DNA from: Dryococelus australis
Taxonomy: Eukaryota > Arthropoda > Insecta > Phasmatodea > Phasmatidae
Length of the DNA: 64,000 nucleotides
Direction of reading: 5' to 3'
NCBI GenBank assembly: GCA_029891345.1
Contig: CM057009.1
Coordinates: 291,844,966 to 291,908,965 of the forward strand
Shown in pieces: positions 22,403 to 34,246 of the stretch. The position numbers were made by a program, and so were the translations under genes. Under the pieces are notes generated by a model that was not told where the DNA came from, did no database searches, and saw nothing but the letters and a program-made list of their open reading frames with translations. Every line of letters starts with the position of its first letter. Positions within the stretch are counted from its first letter, which is position 1.

Positions 22403-23412
22403 CACTTGAGTTTTCCATTGTCAGTTGGCCTAGAACTCTTCTTGGTTGTTTTACAGGTGTTAGAAGCGTCCCGGAGCGTGTCGAATGAACGCATTCCAGT
22501 ATAAACAATTCATACGCACATGTGTCTTAGGTCTGCCTTATCTTCAGATAATAACGCAAATTTTACAGGTCTCCAGTGATTTCACGTAAAATAGTAAATA
22601 AGTGTATAATAATAACAAATTTTACTTTGGTAAACAGTAAGCGTGCAGAAAAAAGAAACATTATTTCAAATGTGCATAATTAACAGAGAACAATCACCTG
22701 GCATATAAAATTATTTATCTAAATGAGTGTGACTTTCGCTGAGGAAAACGCACCATTCTCAGATCTCTGTTCGTCGACATTTTCTTTATTTCTCTTTTCT
22801 TTTTTTTTTTTTTTGCAAGCCGCGAGAACTTCTTAATCAGCACAGAAATAAAAATGTAGATTTTTCGCTATTTCCTCGGCTCTCGTTCCGCTTATTTGCA
22901 ATTCAATAGAAACTGGCCGTGTTGATTTGCGAGGACTTACTACAAGTGCGTCAGCGGCGATTCACCAACTGCACTCCTTGGCCTCGAATTCTTCGCTACT
23001 TCAACTGCTTCCCAATATGTTTAATTTAACAAATTACTGTTGATTGGACTCTCGTGGATTGCGGGGCGAGCGAATTAATTCCCAATTTGTAAGCTTCGGT
23101 TCGCCGGTGTCTTTACCACAGTCAACTCTAAAAAAAAAAAAAAAAAAAAACACCCAATGATAAATCGTTTGGTTAAAAGAATAGTTAAACGGCAACGAAG
23201 CCAAACAATCAGCGAGTGTGTTTTACTCAGTTTTTGCTACGATTTGATACCACAATCAAAATAATCACTCAAACGGGACGGAATAGGTCCGTATTCACAG
23301 TTTAAATAGTCGCTAGTACCGCGCACTCTAAACACACTTACCAACAAAATGGCGTTACGTGTCAGCAGACTGTCGCAGCGTCGTTCACCAATCAGAGTCT
23401 GGTTACATACAT
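22403..23412. other. Unassigned
   Basis: Holds a T-rich tract near 22800 and an A-run near 23131-23150. Nothing else is recognisable. Confidence 0.4.
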
Positions 23413-24890
23413 TCTAAATCTGAATCAGTGAGAATTTCACTGTTTAAATCCGTCAACTGTACGTGACTGATTCAGCAGCCACTTAGTGAATTTAGATAAT
23501 AATGTATCAGTGAAAAAATGCCAGTTTTTCTTCGCTTGTTCATTTAGTGACGGGTTCTACTGATTCATCAACGATTTTATTCACTGATTTTGAGTGATAC
23601 ACGAATTGGTGATCTAAACAACGCGCATCAACTGGCAGTTAAACAGCTTGAATCAAATGACATAACAATACGTAAAATTATAAAATGAATAAAAAAATAC
23701 TTTCTAAAACGCGAGTTTCGTCTTTCGCAATACCATTTTACAAGGTAACATGAACATTCTGCTTTTTATTCCGTCTTAACGTCTTTCATCTCGTTTTCAC
23801 GTAATCATCATAGCACTCGGTTTGAAGGTTTAAACTGCATTAAATGTGGTTTATAACAATCGTAACGTTAGCGTTAAAACTAAAAACGAAAAGAAAGGGC
23901 ATACAATTTAAAACTACGTAATTTGGATAAAGCAATATAATACATGAATTTCCCCTCGTAAACAACGATCGCTTGGTAGCTCAGTTGGTAAAGTATCGGT
24001 CGAAAAGCGGTATGGACGTAGTGTGGTTTCGATATATAAACAGTGACTGTCGGAAACATGCTTGTTTCTGGTAAATATCTGTCTAAATTCAATGAAAACT
24101 ATGTTTAATTCGCTGCACGCAGTTGGCCGGCACTTATTCAATCAGTGAAATTATTGTTTCACTGAAACAACCAGTGGTTTTCCACTGATTCTAAGAGGAG
24201 TGTTCTGGTTCGTCCTAATGATGACTGGCACCAGACAAGACGTTAGTTATGGGGAACGTAACTAGAGGCTGAGCTAATTAGCATACAAGACTAGAGATAT
24301 TATTTATTGAATCACATATACTAATACATCAATTAGTTCAACAGTTAACTCTTTTACAAGTCTCCGTTAAATCTCTCTTTACTGTAATACTGATTATATT
24401 GATCTACAGAACACTGATTCTCTCAAAGCTCCAGCAATGAAGCCTAACGCCGTCGCCTAAGGGGACAGTCCCTGCTGCGGCTAACTCAGGTTCTCTCTTA
24501 CCTCTGTTTAACTATGAGAAGTCTCTCGCATCGGAGTGGGACCCTTGGGCCCTCGTCTCGGTGTGGCGGAGCCTTGCTGACTCTCAGCTAGCGTCGACCC
24601 TGGACACCTCGACACGCTCTCGCAGCGTGACACTAGTCTGGAGCTAGTATGTCTGACGGGGGGAGGGGGATGCTCGGCCTCTTGTATACGGCCACCAACC
24701 TTGCCCTGGATTATTCTCGCACCCTGTTATTGAAACACTTGTGGCGTCCGCCATGGCGCCTCGCGTCGCCAGGGAACTCCTCCAACTCGCCCCTCGGCAG
24801 AGCCCACAACGGGAGCCATGTTTACTGATTCGAGTTGTTGAATTTCACTGCGAATCGGTGGGGTTTCCTACTGATTCGAATTTGGAGTGT
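23413..24890. mobile_element. tRNA-cored compound element, split by an LTR
   Basis: The left end CTAAATCTGAATCAGTGAGAA is inverted to the right end near 24868-24888 (CTACTGATTCGAATTTGG). The arms are crowded with variants of CACTGATTC/GAATCAGTG (23425-23620, 24120-24195, 24820-24885). Between the arms lies a tRNA-like segment at 23969-24038 with TAGCTCAGTTGGTAAAG and GTGGTTTCGATAT. A solo LTR of about 0.6 kb interrupts the right arm. No coding capacity is seen. Confidence 0.6.
24199..24807 (-). mobile_element. Probable solo LTR
   Basis: Read on the minus strand, this GC-rich block has a TATA-like GTATACAAGAGGCC (about 24677-24690), then about 370 bp of leader-like sequence, then AATAAA (24303-24308) shortly before its 3' side. 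This is the U3-R-U5 order of an LTR. It interrupts the GAATCAGTG-rich element. Flanking AGGAG and GGGAG could be a 5-bp TSD with one change. No gag/pol is seen on either side, hence solo. The ORFs at 24741-25096 are shadows. Confidence 0.5.
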
Positions 24891-25539
24891 TGTCATCAGC
24901 CAGCAGCCAAGCAAATAGGAAAGCTTTCGCAGCACGTGGAAGCCAATCAGACACGAGGCCCGATACAGAACCGCGCGCCGCCAATCGGCGAATGGGTACG
25001 CTCGCGTCAGAGGAATTGCCCCCGCCATTTCAGTTTCCACACGGGCGATCATTTATTAACATTTCCCACCCTTTAAACTCCCATACAGTCACATAATCAG
25101 TGTTGTTGCAAAGTCTACAAAAAAAGGAGCACAAGATGAGAACTTTGTCCCTCAGAAAATATCACAGGGCTGAAAAACACCACTCGACCATGAAACACGC
25201 GAAGAGCTTGAAAAAACATTATTTGTTCCGCTCGCTTTCGTTTTACGTGGATGTGAATACGGCCATGCCCTTTGAAAATAGTACGACATTAACGACCTGT
25301 TAACGGTACATCTAATGAGCCCTGCGCGGACATGCGTGCAGAACACATGGCGAAAGCAATAATAAACGGCCAATCAAATGTTCATATCTTCTCGCACATA
25401 CGTAGATTTTCACATACGTAGAACGCGTTTTCATATTTGACAGGGCCACTTAGAATTTGGCAACATCTGCACGGCTCCTTTGTGATTCGTGTGCAGACAG
25501 TTAACACGTGTCAGAAAAGTAATTCAGCCACTCATGATA
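24891..25539. other. Unassigned
   Basis: No gene or matched repeat; ORFs overlap on both strands without motifs. Confidence 0.4.
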
Positions 25540-25900
25540 AATAACCGGTCCTCCAGTTTTTCTAAAATTATAACTGGTCTTGATAGTCTGGTCTGCTGGT
25601 CTACTGATAGAGCAGTAATTTATGCTGATAAAGTGGTAGTCTCGACACTGATTTATTAGTGAAAAGTAATTTTCTCAAAAACGTTTGTTCAACAGAAAGA
25701 ATAGTAAATTCTGCCAATAATTTAGTAGTTCACCAACTCATTTGTGAAAAGTAACTTTTAAAACTAGTTAGTACATCTGAAATATGAGTAATTGCTGGCG
25801 AAAAATCAGTAATATAATAACTGATTTATTAGGAAATAGTCACTACTTGATTAGCAGGTGAACTACTAAACAGGGGACATCTTGAAATTGTTTTACTGTA
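25540..25900 (+). repeat. Possible tRNA-cored repeat, degenerate
   Basis: A tRNA-like segment at about 25596-25650 (GGTCTACTGATAGAGC, then GTAGTCTCGACAC) is followed by repeated words such as TTAGTAGTTCACCAAC, TTAGTGAAAAGTAA and GTGAACTACTAAAC. The architecture matches the 23.4-kb and 50.3-kb elements, but the ends are not clear. Confidence 0.4.
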
Positions 25901-27500
25901 AGAGTGTATAGCAACATTTACAAACGATTGCTCACCTTAGGAAAAAAAATTAAGATGTTAAATCTGAAGTGCAATCGCCAATTTGTTAAAGGAAATCAAT
26001 GTTTACAAATATGTATTTAAAAAAAGCACAATGATTCATATTATATTTGTGATATCAACATTAATCTTTAAGTAACTTTACAACTAAAATTGTTTTCTTC
26101 AACAGGGTACATGTAAGTATGTATCAAAAGGTGAAATTTTAACTGATTACATTTCAATGGCATTTGATACGAGGCTAGATACCTGATTTATCCAGACCAT
26201 CATAAATATCAGTAATCATATATAGCAGTTATCTAATATAATTATTTTCATATAGCAATATAACCTTCTTAAAAAGTTATATATAAAAACCGCAAAATCT
26301 ATACACATATCAAAATCCATAAGCTAATCCAGGCATTATTATAGTAGCTACATCTCCGCGGTAACTGTAATTTGTGGAAAATAATATTCCAACTACACAA
26401 CTATTTGTAATTATAAAAAGGAGGGGGGGGTGTGGTTATGAAAATCCTTCTACAGCTCCCAAATTAAGGATGAACAAAACGTAAGTAAGCATTATTTATA
26501 AAATGTTTTGATTTTTTTTTTTCAGTTCTGATGTTTTTATGTATATTACTTAGTTTGGTGATGGGTGGGAGAAGTGTAGTGTTTTTATAAATATTTTACA
26601 CTATATAAACTATTGTTTGCTCTTATTGTCCCCGAAAATCTAACTCTACTAAAATATTTTCAATATAATGTCATCAATAAATTTATTATTTATGTTAGAG
26701 GTGGTAGAGAAATTAAACAAAACAGTGACGTTTAGAGTTAAAAAAAAACAGATGTTTACAAACCATTTAAGCTCCTATAGAATTAACATTGACTAAATTA
26801 CAAATCTGTATGAAAAAGTGTTGCATTAAGTGACGTATTGAAATTCTTTCCTTTGGTATCGGGAATGCAGTAAAGAAAACATTCTATAAAATTATAGCAA
26901 AGATTTGGAGCATACCACGTTGCACTCATAATGCAACTTTAAGAGTGTGTCAAAAGCATTTAAAATGGTTGCTCCAGTTCCCACGCAAATTACATGACTG
27001 TCTGCCACTACACAGAACTTTTTTACAGGCTCATTCCTGCCTGACACACAATAAGTACGGCTGTATGCATTTTTTGGTGCTCTGCCACCTTTGTGAAACA
27101 CAGAGTAACAGATCTGTTCCTTCCTGCAAAATTTACAAATCAAATAAAAATTGAAATTGATATGTTTTCACTGACATCGTCTACAAATGAACATACAAAA
27201 CATACACTCAATTTACTTTACTGAAGTAAAAACATGCCTACATCAGTAGGCACCATTTAGATTTATCATCATTTTATATGAAAATATTTAATCGAAAGGG
27301 TGGCTACAAGATTCTCAAATATGAATTCTCTTACTTTTACCTGTTTTCCATATTTAAAAAAATACTTTTTTCCCCACGAGCAAACACAATGTTCATTATT
27401 TAAAGCTCACTTAAGTTACAAATCAAACTTTTTTAAATATTCTATAGTTACTTGACAATCTAAGCAAGTATGTGGATATGATGCATACTTTAACTACAAC
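25901..27500. other. No recognisable feature
   Basis: Strongly AT-rich. The minus-strand 83-aa ORF at 26892-27143 is cysteine-containing but matches no motif I know. Confidence 0.4.
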
Positions 27501-27794
27501 TCGGGATAGGAAAAATTCGCGAGTTCAATGACCTGTAGGCTAGACTTCACAGTCATGTGTATACTCGAGCCTCAGATGTTTATTCATTGGCTGCTGCCCC
27601 ATAGAGTAGCCAGTGTTACTTCACGCCTGGCAGTATGACACTCGCTACTTGTTTCCTTAAAAGTCTGCTATTGGCTCAGAGTCTTCCAGGGCGTGTCTAA
27701 TAAACTGCGATCCAATTGCAAAGTCAACTTTAGTGTACACGTGTTTGACGTCTATCTTGTCCTGAACTGAACTCGCAAAAAGTTCCTATCCCTA
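27501..27794. mobile_element. hAT-type MITE, TAGGGATAGG family, copy 2
   Basis: The ends TCGGGATAGGAAAAATTCGC and CGCAAAAAGTTCCTATCCCTA are inverted. The TSD is ACTACAAC/ACTATAAC (27493-27500, 27795-27802; one change). 294 bp, similar throughout to 20406-20688, with shared CATTGGCTGCTGCCCC-like and TCTAATAAACT words. Confidence 0.9.
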
Positions 27795-28635
27795 ACTATA
27801 ACACAACTGTGCCTATATGTTCTTACAAAAGCGCATTAACGTGATCCAACAAGATAGAGGGGTAGGCTATGGTTTTTATGGTATGTATATGCAGGTGTGT
27901 ATGTAGGCGTGTGTGTGTGTAGTGGAAACTCATATTGGTCCCGCGTGTGCCATTTTCCAATCAATTAATTTGTTTTGGATGGTCCCAACAAACATCCTAT
28001 GCAAGCAATGTTAAAAAATCTTACTTGCAACGGCACCGAAAACATCAATTTAATGCATCCATCGGTCCCACATTCTGTATGAAAGCCGTAATGTATTCGT
28101 AACAATTATTTACTTGTGAAAAATCTACCTCAAAACCGGTAGGAAGAAAATTATGTTGTTCCAAGGGCATGTAAAAAGACACTCCCTAACCTAAAATGCA
28201 AGTCTAACATACCTGCTGCCACGAATCGTTATGATTTTTTTGAATGGCCTAATTTTATTTGCAAGCGTTCTATCACTATACAGGTATAATAAAGCACCAG
28301 TGTAACGAACTTCATGTTCATAAACAGCTGTTATTTTGGTTGTGGCAAACGTCCGTGGAAAAGAATGGGTTTTTGTTTCACTTAAATATTTCGTTACGAA
28401 TTTAAAAAAAATATGAAAATATCTGTGCTAGCGAAAACTTCATTATATGAATCCGAACCAAAGTCAGAAATAGAGAAAAATTTTGTTTCGATGTAACTCA
28501 AAATTTAACAAAATGTCGCAATACTTACAAAAACGTGTCACGGTCTAGCAATTCCATAGATGAGATGGCTAAACCATGAGCGTATTTTCTCGTGTACAAC
28601 ATCTATGGTATGCTCTTCTCTAGTTACTGGCGGCA
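27795..28635. other. No recognisable feature
   Basis: AT-rich, with a short GT-rich run near 27908-27920. No supported gene. Confidence 0.4.
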
Positions 28636-28800
28636 TGCAGGTAAGGTTGATGCCCGCTTCACACATACGGCGATCACGCAGAGCAGACGGGGCGGAAAAC
28701 TAGAACAGCCAATCAGAGGCCGTCCTCTGTTTCCGCGCGAGTAGCGCAGAAAAGTTGCGCTCGCGCCGATATTTTCTGCTCGCGGAAAGAGAAGACGTCG
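28636..28800. repeat. TAAGGTTGAT-end element, fragment
   Basis: TAAGGTTGATGCCCGC (28641 on) followed by GATCACGCAGAGCAGACGGGGCGG matches, inverted, the right end of the 32.7-32.97 kb element. The interior has GC-rich words (TCTGCTCGCGG). The other end was not found. Confidence 0.55.
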
Positions 28801-29201
28801 CCAATATTTCCCAGAAGTCAGCTGGTTAGCGTATTTTATAGTACTGATTTCTTTCACGATCTACGTGTATTTATGTAAATGTATATAACATTTCAGTGTG
28901 CGTATTTATAATTGAATACGCTAATATAAATATTAGTTTTATTCGACATTTGTATTAAATAAACTTAGTTTGAAAATGAACCGAAATGTAGCTCTAAAGC
29001 GTAAAATATTTTAGAACTTAAAAATAAAATTGCAATTTCTTGGAATCACCTATTAAATAAATAGCCCTATAATGAACTTAACAAAAGAAAGACGTAGCAG
29101 CTAGTCTGTTATCTATAATTTGTTTTAGTATCTGCGTTAGAAATCACGAATTCATAAGCAAAATGGCTACACAGAAAATTTGCTTACATGTGAACAACCA
29201 T

Positions 29202-29311
29202 CGGTTCTGTCTGCTCTGTCTGTTTCGCATAATCGGCGTTGATGTGAATCAAGTTGAAAGGTGGATTCACATGTTCGCAGGCAATGTCGAACAGACAGAG
29301 CAGACCGAGCG
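29202..29311. repeat. Fold-back repeat, about 48-bp arms
   Basis: The arms 29202-29250 and 29264-29311 are diverged reverse complements. Shared words are TCTGCTCTGTCTGTT and GTGAATC, around a 13-nt spacer. Words such as AGAGCAGAC relate it to the 28.6-kb and 32.9-kb repeats. The opposing ORFs at 29163-29479 follow from the fold-back. Confidence 0.75.
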
Positions 29312-29637
29312 GATTTTGGGGGTAGCGATTCGCACGTTTGCAGATTTTCTGCGTTATCCGCGGACCCGCAGTTGCTTCTAACTAGTGGAAACTTCTGCAA
29401 AATGGCCCGTAGCAAGACTTGCAAAAGTTTAAGAATAAAAGAGTCAAATGCGTACGTGGGCATAAATCTACACATTTAAACCCTAACAATATACATACTG
29501 CATTAAAAATCTACAGATATGGGTAATTTTAAATTTTTCGAGACATCTCAGTTTTTAACATGAAACTTCAATTCATATAACATTACTCGTTACGTTGCAA
29601 AAAACTAGATAGCACAAAATTTAATAAGAATTAATGT

Positions 29638-31214
29638 TAGGGGTGTGCGAATATTCGAAAATTGGAATGGTTGCGAATAGTAATTTACGAAATATTCGCA
29701 TTCGAATTTCGAACATATTCTGCGAAAATTTCGAATAATTTACATTCCCATCTCCAGTGGTTAATTGCTTGGTATTATACATATACCTACTCACTTGAAG
29801 TCGTTCATTTAAACATTTATTCCATAGTATTTAGAACTGGACCATTACTGATCATGACAACTGACCGTTTTTATGCGTTTTTTTTTTCAACTCACACGGT
29901 AGCAAATAAACGATCCGAGTGAGGTTGTTTAAATCGGTTATGTTATTGAGTAACTCGTTTATAAACATGATGAAAACCAGGATTATTACGAAAAATCGTC
30001 ACACACATTTACGGAAATAGGATATAATTATTCTTTCTTATTGTCTGCAGCCGAAGAAATAAGCATAAAAGGTTATGTTACCGCGGATGTGCGCTACTAA
30101 AAAAACGCCTTTGTATCGCTTTTATCCACATACCACACGAGTCCGTGTAACGAAAAAACAGAGTATTTTTGTAATTCTGGGGAAATTATAACATTTTATT
30201 TTTCAAAAACACATTCAAAAGTATACGGCTTCGGAATTTCGTCGATGTCGTGATCAGCAACACGGTGGACCACAGAAAAGTGACGTGGACTGAAAACAAA
30301 CAAAACCAATATGGCATCGCATCACAGGTGTGGTGGGTTGAACGCGAACTAACAGCGCTAGTAGTAGCGGGCCGTGCCAGTTAAATTGTTCTCAAGACGT
30401 TTGCAAGTGCTTACAACGAAACGTTTGCATTTACATAGTGTTTCATAGAATTTACAACTGACTGCAACGAGGCTCTGCCACCGACTCAGGATCATGGTAG
30501 CAATACATTGCAGACATCTAAAAACGGTTTGTTGTTCGTTATCGAATAGCACGGAAAACCGGAAACGACAAACCGCTGCGTTTGCAGAATTTGCTACCTA
30601 TTCAACCGCGAAAATACGCCTATTCAACCGCGAAAATACGCCTATTAAACTTCAAGGTATCGTGCATGTTGTACACAATGACGATCACTCAAAAAAAATT
30701 GATAGCTGACAGATAAAACTGAAACACTAACAAACAGTTTCCTTTCCCGATAAAGCTTTTATATTTCTGCAAATAACTTTGGGCTATTTTCTAATGACCA
30801 AAAAAATTTTCAATTCTTCCCTGCAGTGAAAATGCATGCAAGTTATCCTAATTTAATCACAATGTATCTGTCTCATATTTCCATATGTCATACAAAAATT
30901 ATTCTATGTAGGCCTATATATAAAGTGCATTATTTATTAATGGCTACATTATTTTGGCGCATACGTTTTAAGTTCTAATAACAGCAAACCCTCTTTTAAA
31001 TATGATATGCTGCACTTGAAGATGCAAGTATTATTTGTGTGGGAACAGTTTGTCATATGATCAGTCAAATGGTAGTTATTTATATTATATATAACTGAAA
31101 TTTAATGTTTATTAGTAGCTCTTCAACTTCGAAACTATTCGCATGCTATACGAAAATTTTACTATTCGATTCGAAAATACTAGAAGATCTAAATACACTA
31201 TTCACACACCCCTA
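29638..31214. mobile_element. hAT-type non-autonomous element, 1.58 kb
   Basis: The ends TAGGGGTGTGCGAATATTCG and CTATTCACACACCCCTA are inverted. Flanking octamers ATTAATGT and ATTAATCT (29630-29637, 31215-31222) form an 8-bp TSD with one change, as expected for hAT. The subterminal regions repeat TATTCG/CGAAT words. No transposase ORF is recognisable. A 22-bp unit ending CGCCTATT is duplicated in tandem near 30600-30645. Confidence 0.88.
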
Positions 31215-32734
31215 ATTAATCTAAATAACTTATTATAAGTGTTCTCGAGTGAAATTTTACGTATTATAAATGTATACATATGAATAAAATGTAATATTAA
31301 GTTTTCCTGTGTGTTCGATTTAAAACACATTACTTAAATAGACTTAATAATAAAAATATATTAGATATGTATTATACTGTATTTTAAAATATGTAATACA
31401 AATCTATACTATTACATGGTTTTCATGTTAGCAGTTTCAGATCGAAGTTAATGCCCACGAAACAATTATTATCGACACAAAGATCGCCTTTCTTCCATAT
31501 TATTCTCGATGAAAAACGTAAACGTATCAGAATGTATTTTTATTTATAGTTATAATTAGTTAAACTGGATTATCTATTACGCAAATACAAGTTATTGTAA
31601 AGTTTTTTTTTGATGAAACATGTCACTTAAGAGAGGAGGAAATACGTGGTGTTGAATGTGCATCACTATTCTTTACGACATGATTATAGTAATCGCGTGC
31701 GTGTAATGTGGTAAGAATTCAAAAAAAAATATGATTGCCATTTTTCTCGCCTTGGCCAAGGAGTATACAAGAACAGAGTCGCAAACATAGACTAAAGATG
31801 TGGTAGACCGCTTATTCGTCTTCTGGACATGTAACCAACATTGACCTACCCCAAAATAACACAACTGCCAAAGTCACATGGTCAACAGTAATGAACGTGT
31901 TTGTTTATATCTTAAATTTTAAACGACAAGCACTATTATATTAATACAATTCTTCTACCAGTTTGAATTTAATCAAAAAGCATTACAAATTGGTTAGAGG
32001 AAGTATAAGAACATCTCAAAAGCACTTGTTTACTAAACAATATTCTAACCTCAAACCCAATCCACGCAATTTTTGTTAGCCGTATAGGCAGAAAAGCAGT
32101 TCAATGTTTAAACACGGAGATTGGTTGTGCGCAGCCAGCGAGATCGGTCTACCTCATCTATAGTCTATGGTCGCAACTCAGCGGTATAACGAGAGAACCT
32201 TATGTTTTTTTACCGAAGTCAACCGAAGTAGGTTCTACGGTTCTGCCAACGTTAGAACACAGAACGAACTACAAACTTACGATTTTCGCTTTGTTATGCT
32301 GGTGGCAACATAGATGACCTTGCCAGATAATTTTTTTTTTATTAATTTGAATACTGGCCTATTTATTCTGGGCAAAATTATTGATTGCGCCATTTTTCCA
32401 TAGTTATTTTAATCCACAAATCCATTTAGGAGAACAAGAATCATAATTACGCAGATGAAACACTACTTTATGAACATATTCATGCCAATATTCACGAATT
32501 GAACGTGGTATTAAATAACACTCGTCAACGCCACATAAAGAAAATCTACTGTACTACCACCATAAAAATGGAAATATTTGTTTCTACAAACTTTACAATA
32601 TATAAAGAAAAACCTACATGATGGTTTATTTTATATTTACTCAGTGCGCATGTAGTAAATATTATGTTTAAATATGCAACTTTTTTTTTAAATATCGATA
32701 TTGTAAGACCATAGAACATAGACTTCGGGTATTT
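31215..32734. other. No recognisable feature
   Basis: AT-rich. No supported ORF or matched repeat. Confidence 0.4.
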
Positions 32735-32967
32735 TCTGTAAGGATTCGTTTTCGCTGTTCGAGTTGCCAGGGCCTGCCTGGCCTTGGCATCACGCACTGA
32801 ACTGTGGGTAACATCGGCGTTGTCTGCGTGGTCTACGCACCAAAAACAACTCTTTATACACCGACAACGCCGACCACGCCGAAGAGGCGAGAAGCGCTCT
32901 GATTGGCCGTTGGGACAATCCGCCCTGTCTGCTCGGCGTGATCTGCGACCATGGGAATCAACCTTAA
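32735..32967. mobile_element. TAAGGTTGAT-end element with TTAA at its border
   Basis: The right end reads GGGAATCAACCTTAA, the complement of the 28.6-kb end, and lies on TTAA (32964-32967). The interior contains inverted GCGTGATCTGC and CGTGGTCTACGC-like words and ATTGGCC. The left end is diverged, at about 32735. The ORFs on both strands reflect its GC content. Confidence 0.5.
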
Positions 32968-33584
32968 GTCTACTACAGGTTGGGAGCATCGATATTAAAA
33001 GTCTGACAAAGGGAAATTTTCGCCACTAGGTAAGCGCTAGTGGGTCATGTGTAGATAATGGTTTTTTTTTCTCCATTTTCAACATTAAAGAAAGGAAAAT
33101 TGTAATAATAATAACAAATATAAAAAAACTTAGTAACTAACTGGAATATTACTCTTTTATTATTCACGTAGCTTAAAATTTTGCTTATAAGTCATCACTT
33201 GGAAAACTGCGCACCTAGCGGCGGAAATATTGCCTATACCAAACTATCCCCTAAGAACACCCGTTTTGTGACTAACCTGAGTATAATTAATCTTGATGCA
33301 GGTTATGTTGTTTTGAATGTGAAGAAATTAATGCGTGACTAGTGTGCTGTGTTGAATAAATATAGGTAGGGTTGCACAACATTCTAAAACTACAACACAC
33401 TTGTAGTATGTGGAATATTTTAGTGATTTTTTATAATAAATGTTAAGTGGTTATTGTGCACTGTTTATAATATACGTAACCTGAAATACAAGTATCCTGA
33501 GACGTTTTATACACTCTTAGGCCTATTGTATTGAAAATATGTGAATAGTAAAGCTATAATACATATCAAAACTCTTAGTAGATT
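32968..33584. other. No recognisable feature
   Basis: AT-rich spacer. Confidence 0.4.
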
Positions 33585-33804
33585 TGAGTTAAAATTATAA
33601 AGTGGCAACTCAAATATTCTCAAATATTTCATTTTTCTCCTTCTTATTATTCAACAACATTTGACCAATTAGTTTTCTTCCCAAATACCAAAAATCAATA
33701 TCATTTGTGTTTCATTAATAATTCTTCAAAATAAAAACCATCTTGCAGCAATTGTATTCAATATTCAATCCTCTCTTATTACTTACTATGTCATTAAAAC
33801 ATTT

Positions 33805-33850
33805 ATACTGGCATACCCACGTCCATCCTTGGACGTGGGTATGCCAGTAT
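33805..33850. repeat. Perfect 21-bp stem palindrome
   Basis: Arms 33805-33825 and 33830-33850 are exact reverse complements around TCCT. The paralogous site near 38537-38575 retains the left arm but has an unrelated right arm, so the palindrome arose in this copy. Confidence 0.9.
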
Positions 33851-34193
33851 TCTTTATAAGAAAAGTTTTGTTCTGTTTATCTCAGCCTTACTTATGTAGT
33901 TTCATGTCATCTGATTTGCTGTCGTCTGATCATGACACATTTCTCAGCCAATCAGCAATGGCGAGACGAAAGACAACCAAGATAGTTTACTGTTTAATAA
34001 ACATTTGATTACTTTATACCCTCTAAGAAGAAATGAAACAGAACAAACATTAATACTGAATACTGTTTAGAAACAAATGAACCTCTATGTAAATAACTAT
34101 TAAAATATACTAAAGGTTATACTATTAAATCGTACATTAAAACATAATTTGGAAAAATGTCAAATGACACCATAGGCAAGTACTCTTAAATTT

Positions 34194-34194
34194 A

Positions 34195-34226
<32 letters not shown>

Positions 34227-34236
34227 ATGTGTGTAT
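34194..34236. repeat. (AT)n(GT)n microsatellite
   Basis: AT dinucleotides followed by about ten GT units, immediately left of the TIR element. The His/Thr-Tyr run of the minus-strand ORF here is its translation. Confidence 0.9.
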
Positions 34237-34246
34237 AAGTTATATA

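Noticed and set aside
23969..24038. A tRNA gene with TAGCTCAGTTGGTA
   Set aside because: The stems do not close properly and the segment is embedded in a repeat; treated as a tRNA-like core.
24741..25096. 111-aa plus-strand ORF
   Set aside because: Lies across the LTR edge and the element arm; no domain or splice support.
33805..33850. A rho-independent-like terminator or microRNA precursor
   Set aside because: Eukaryotic context, a 4-nt loop and an exact stem make a microRNA hairpin unlikely; a template-switch origin explains it better.
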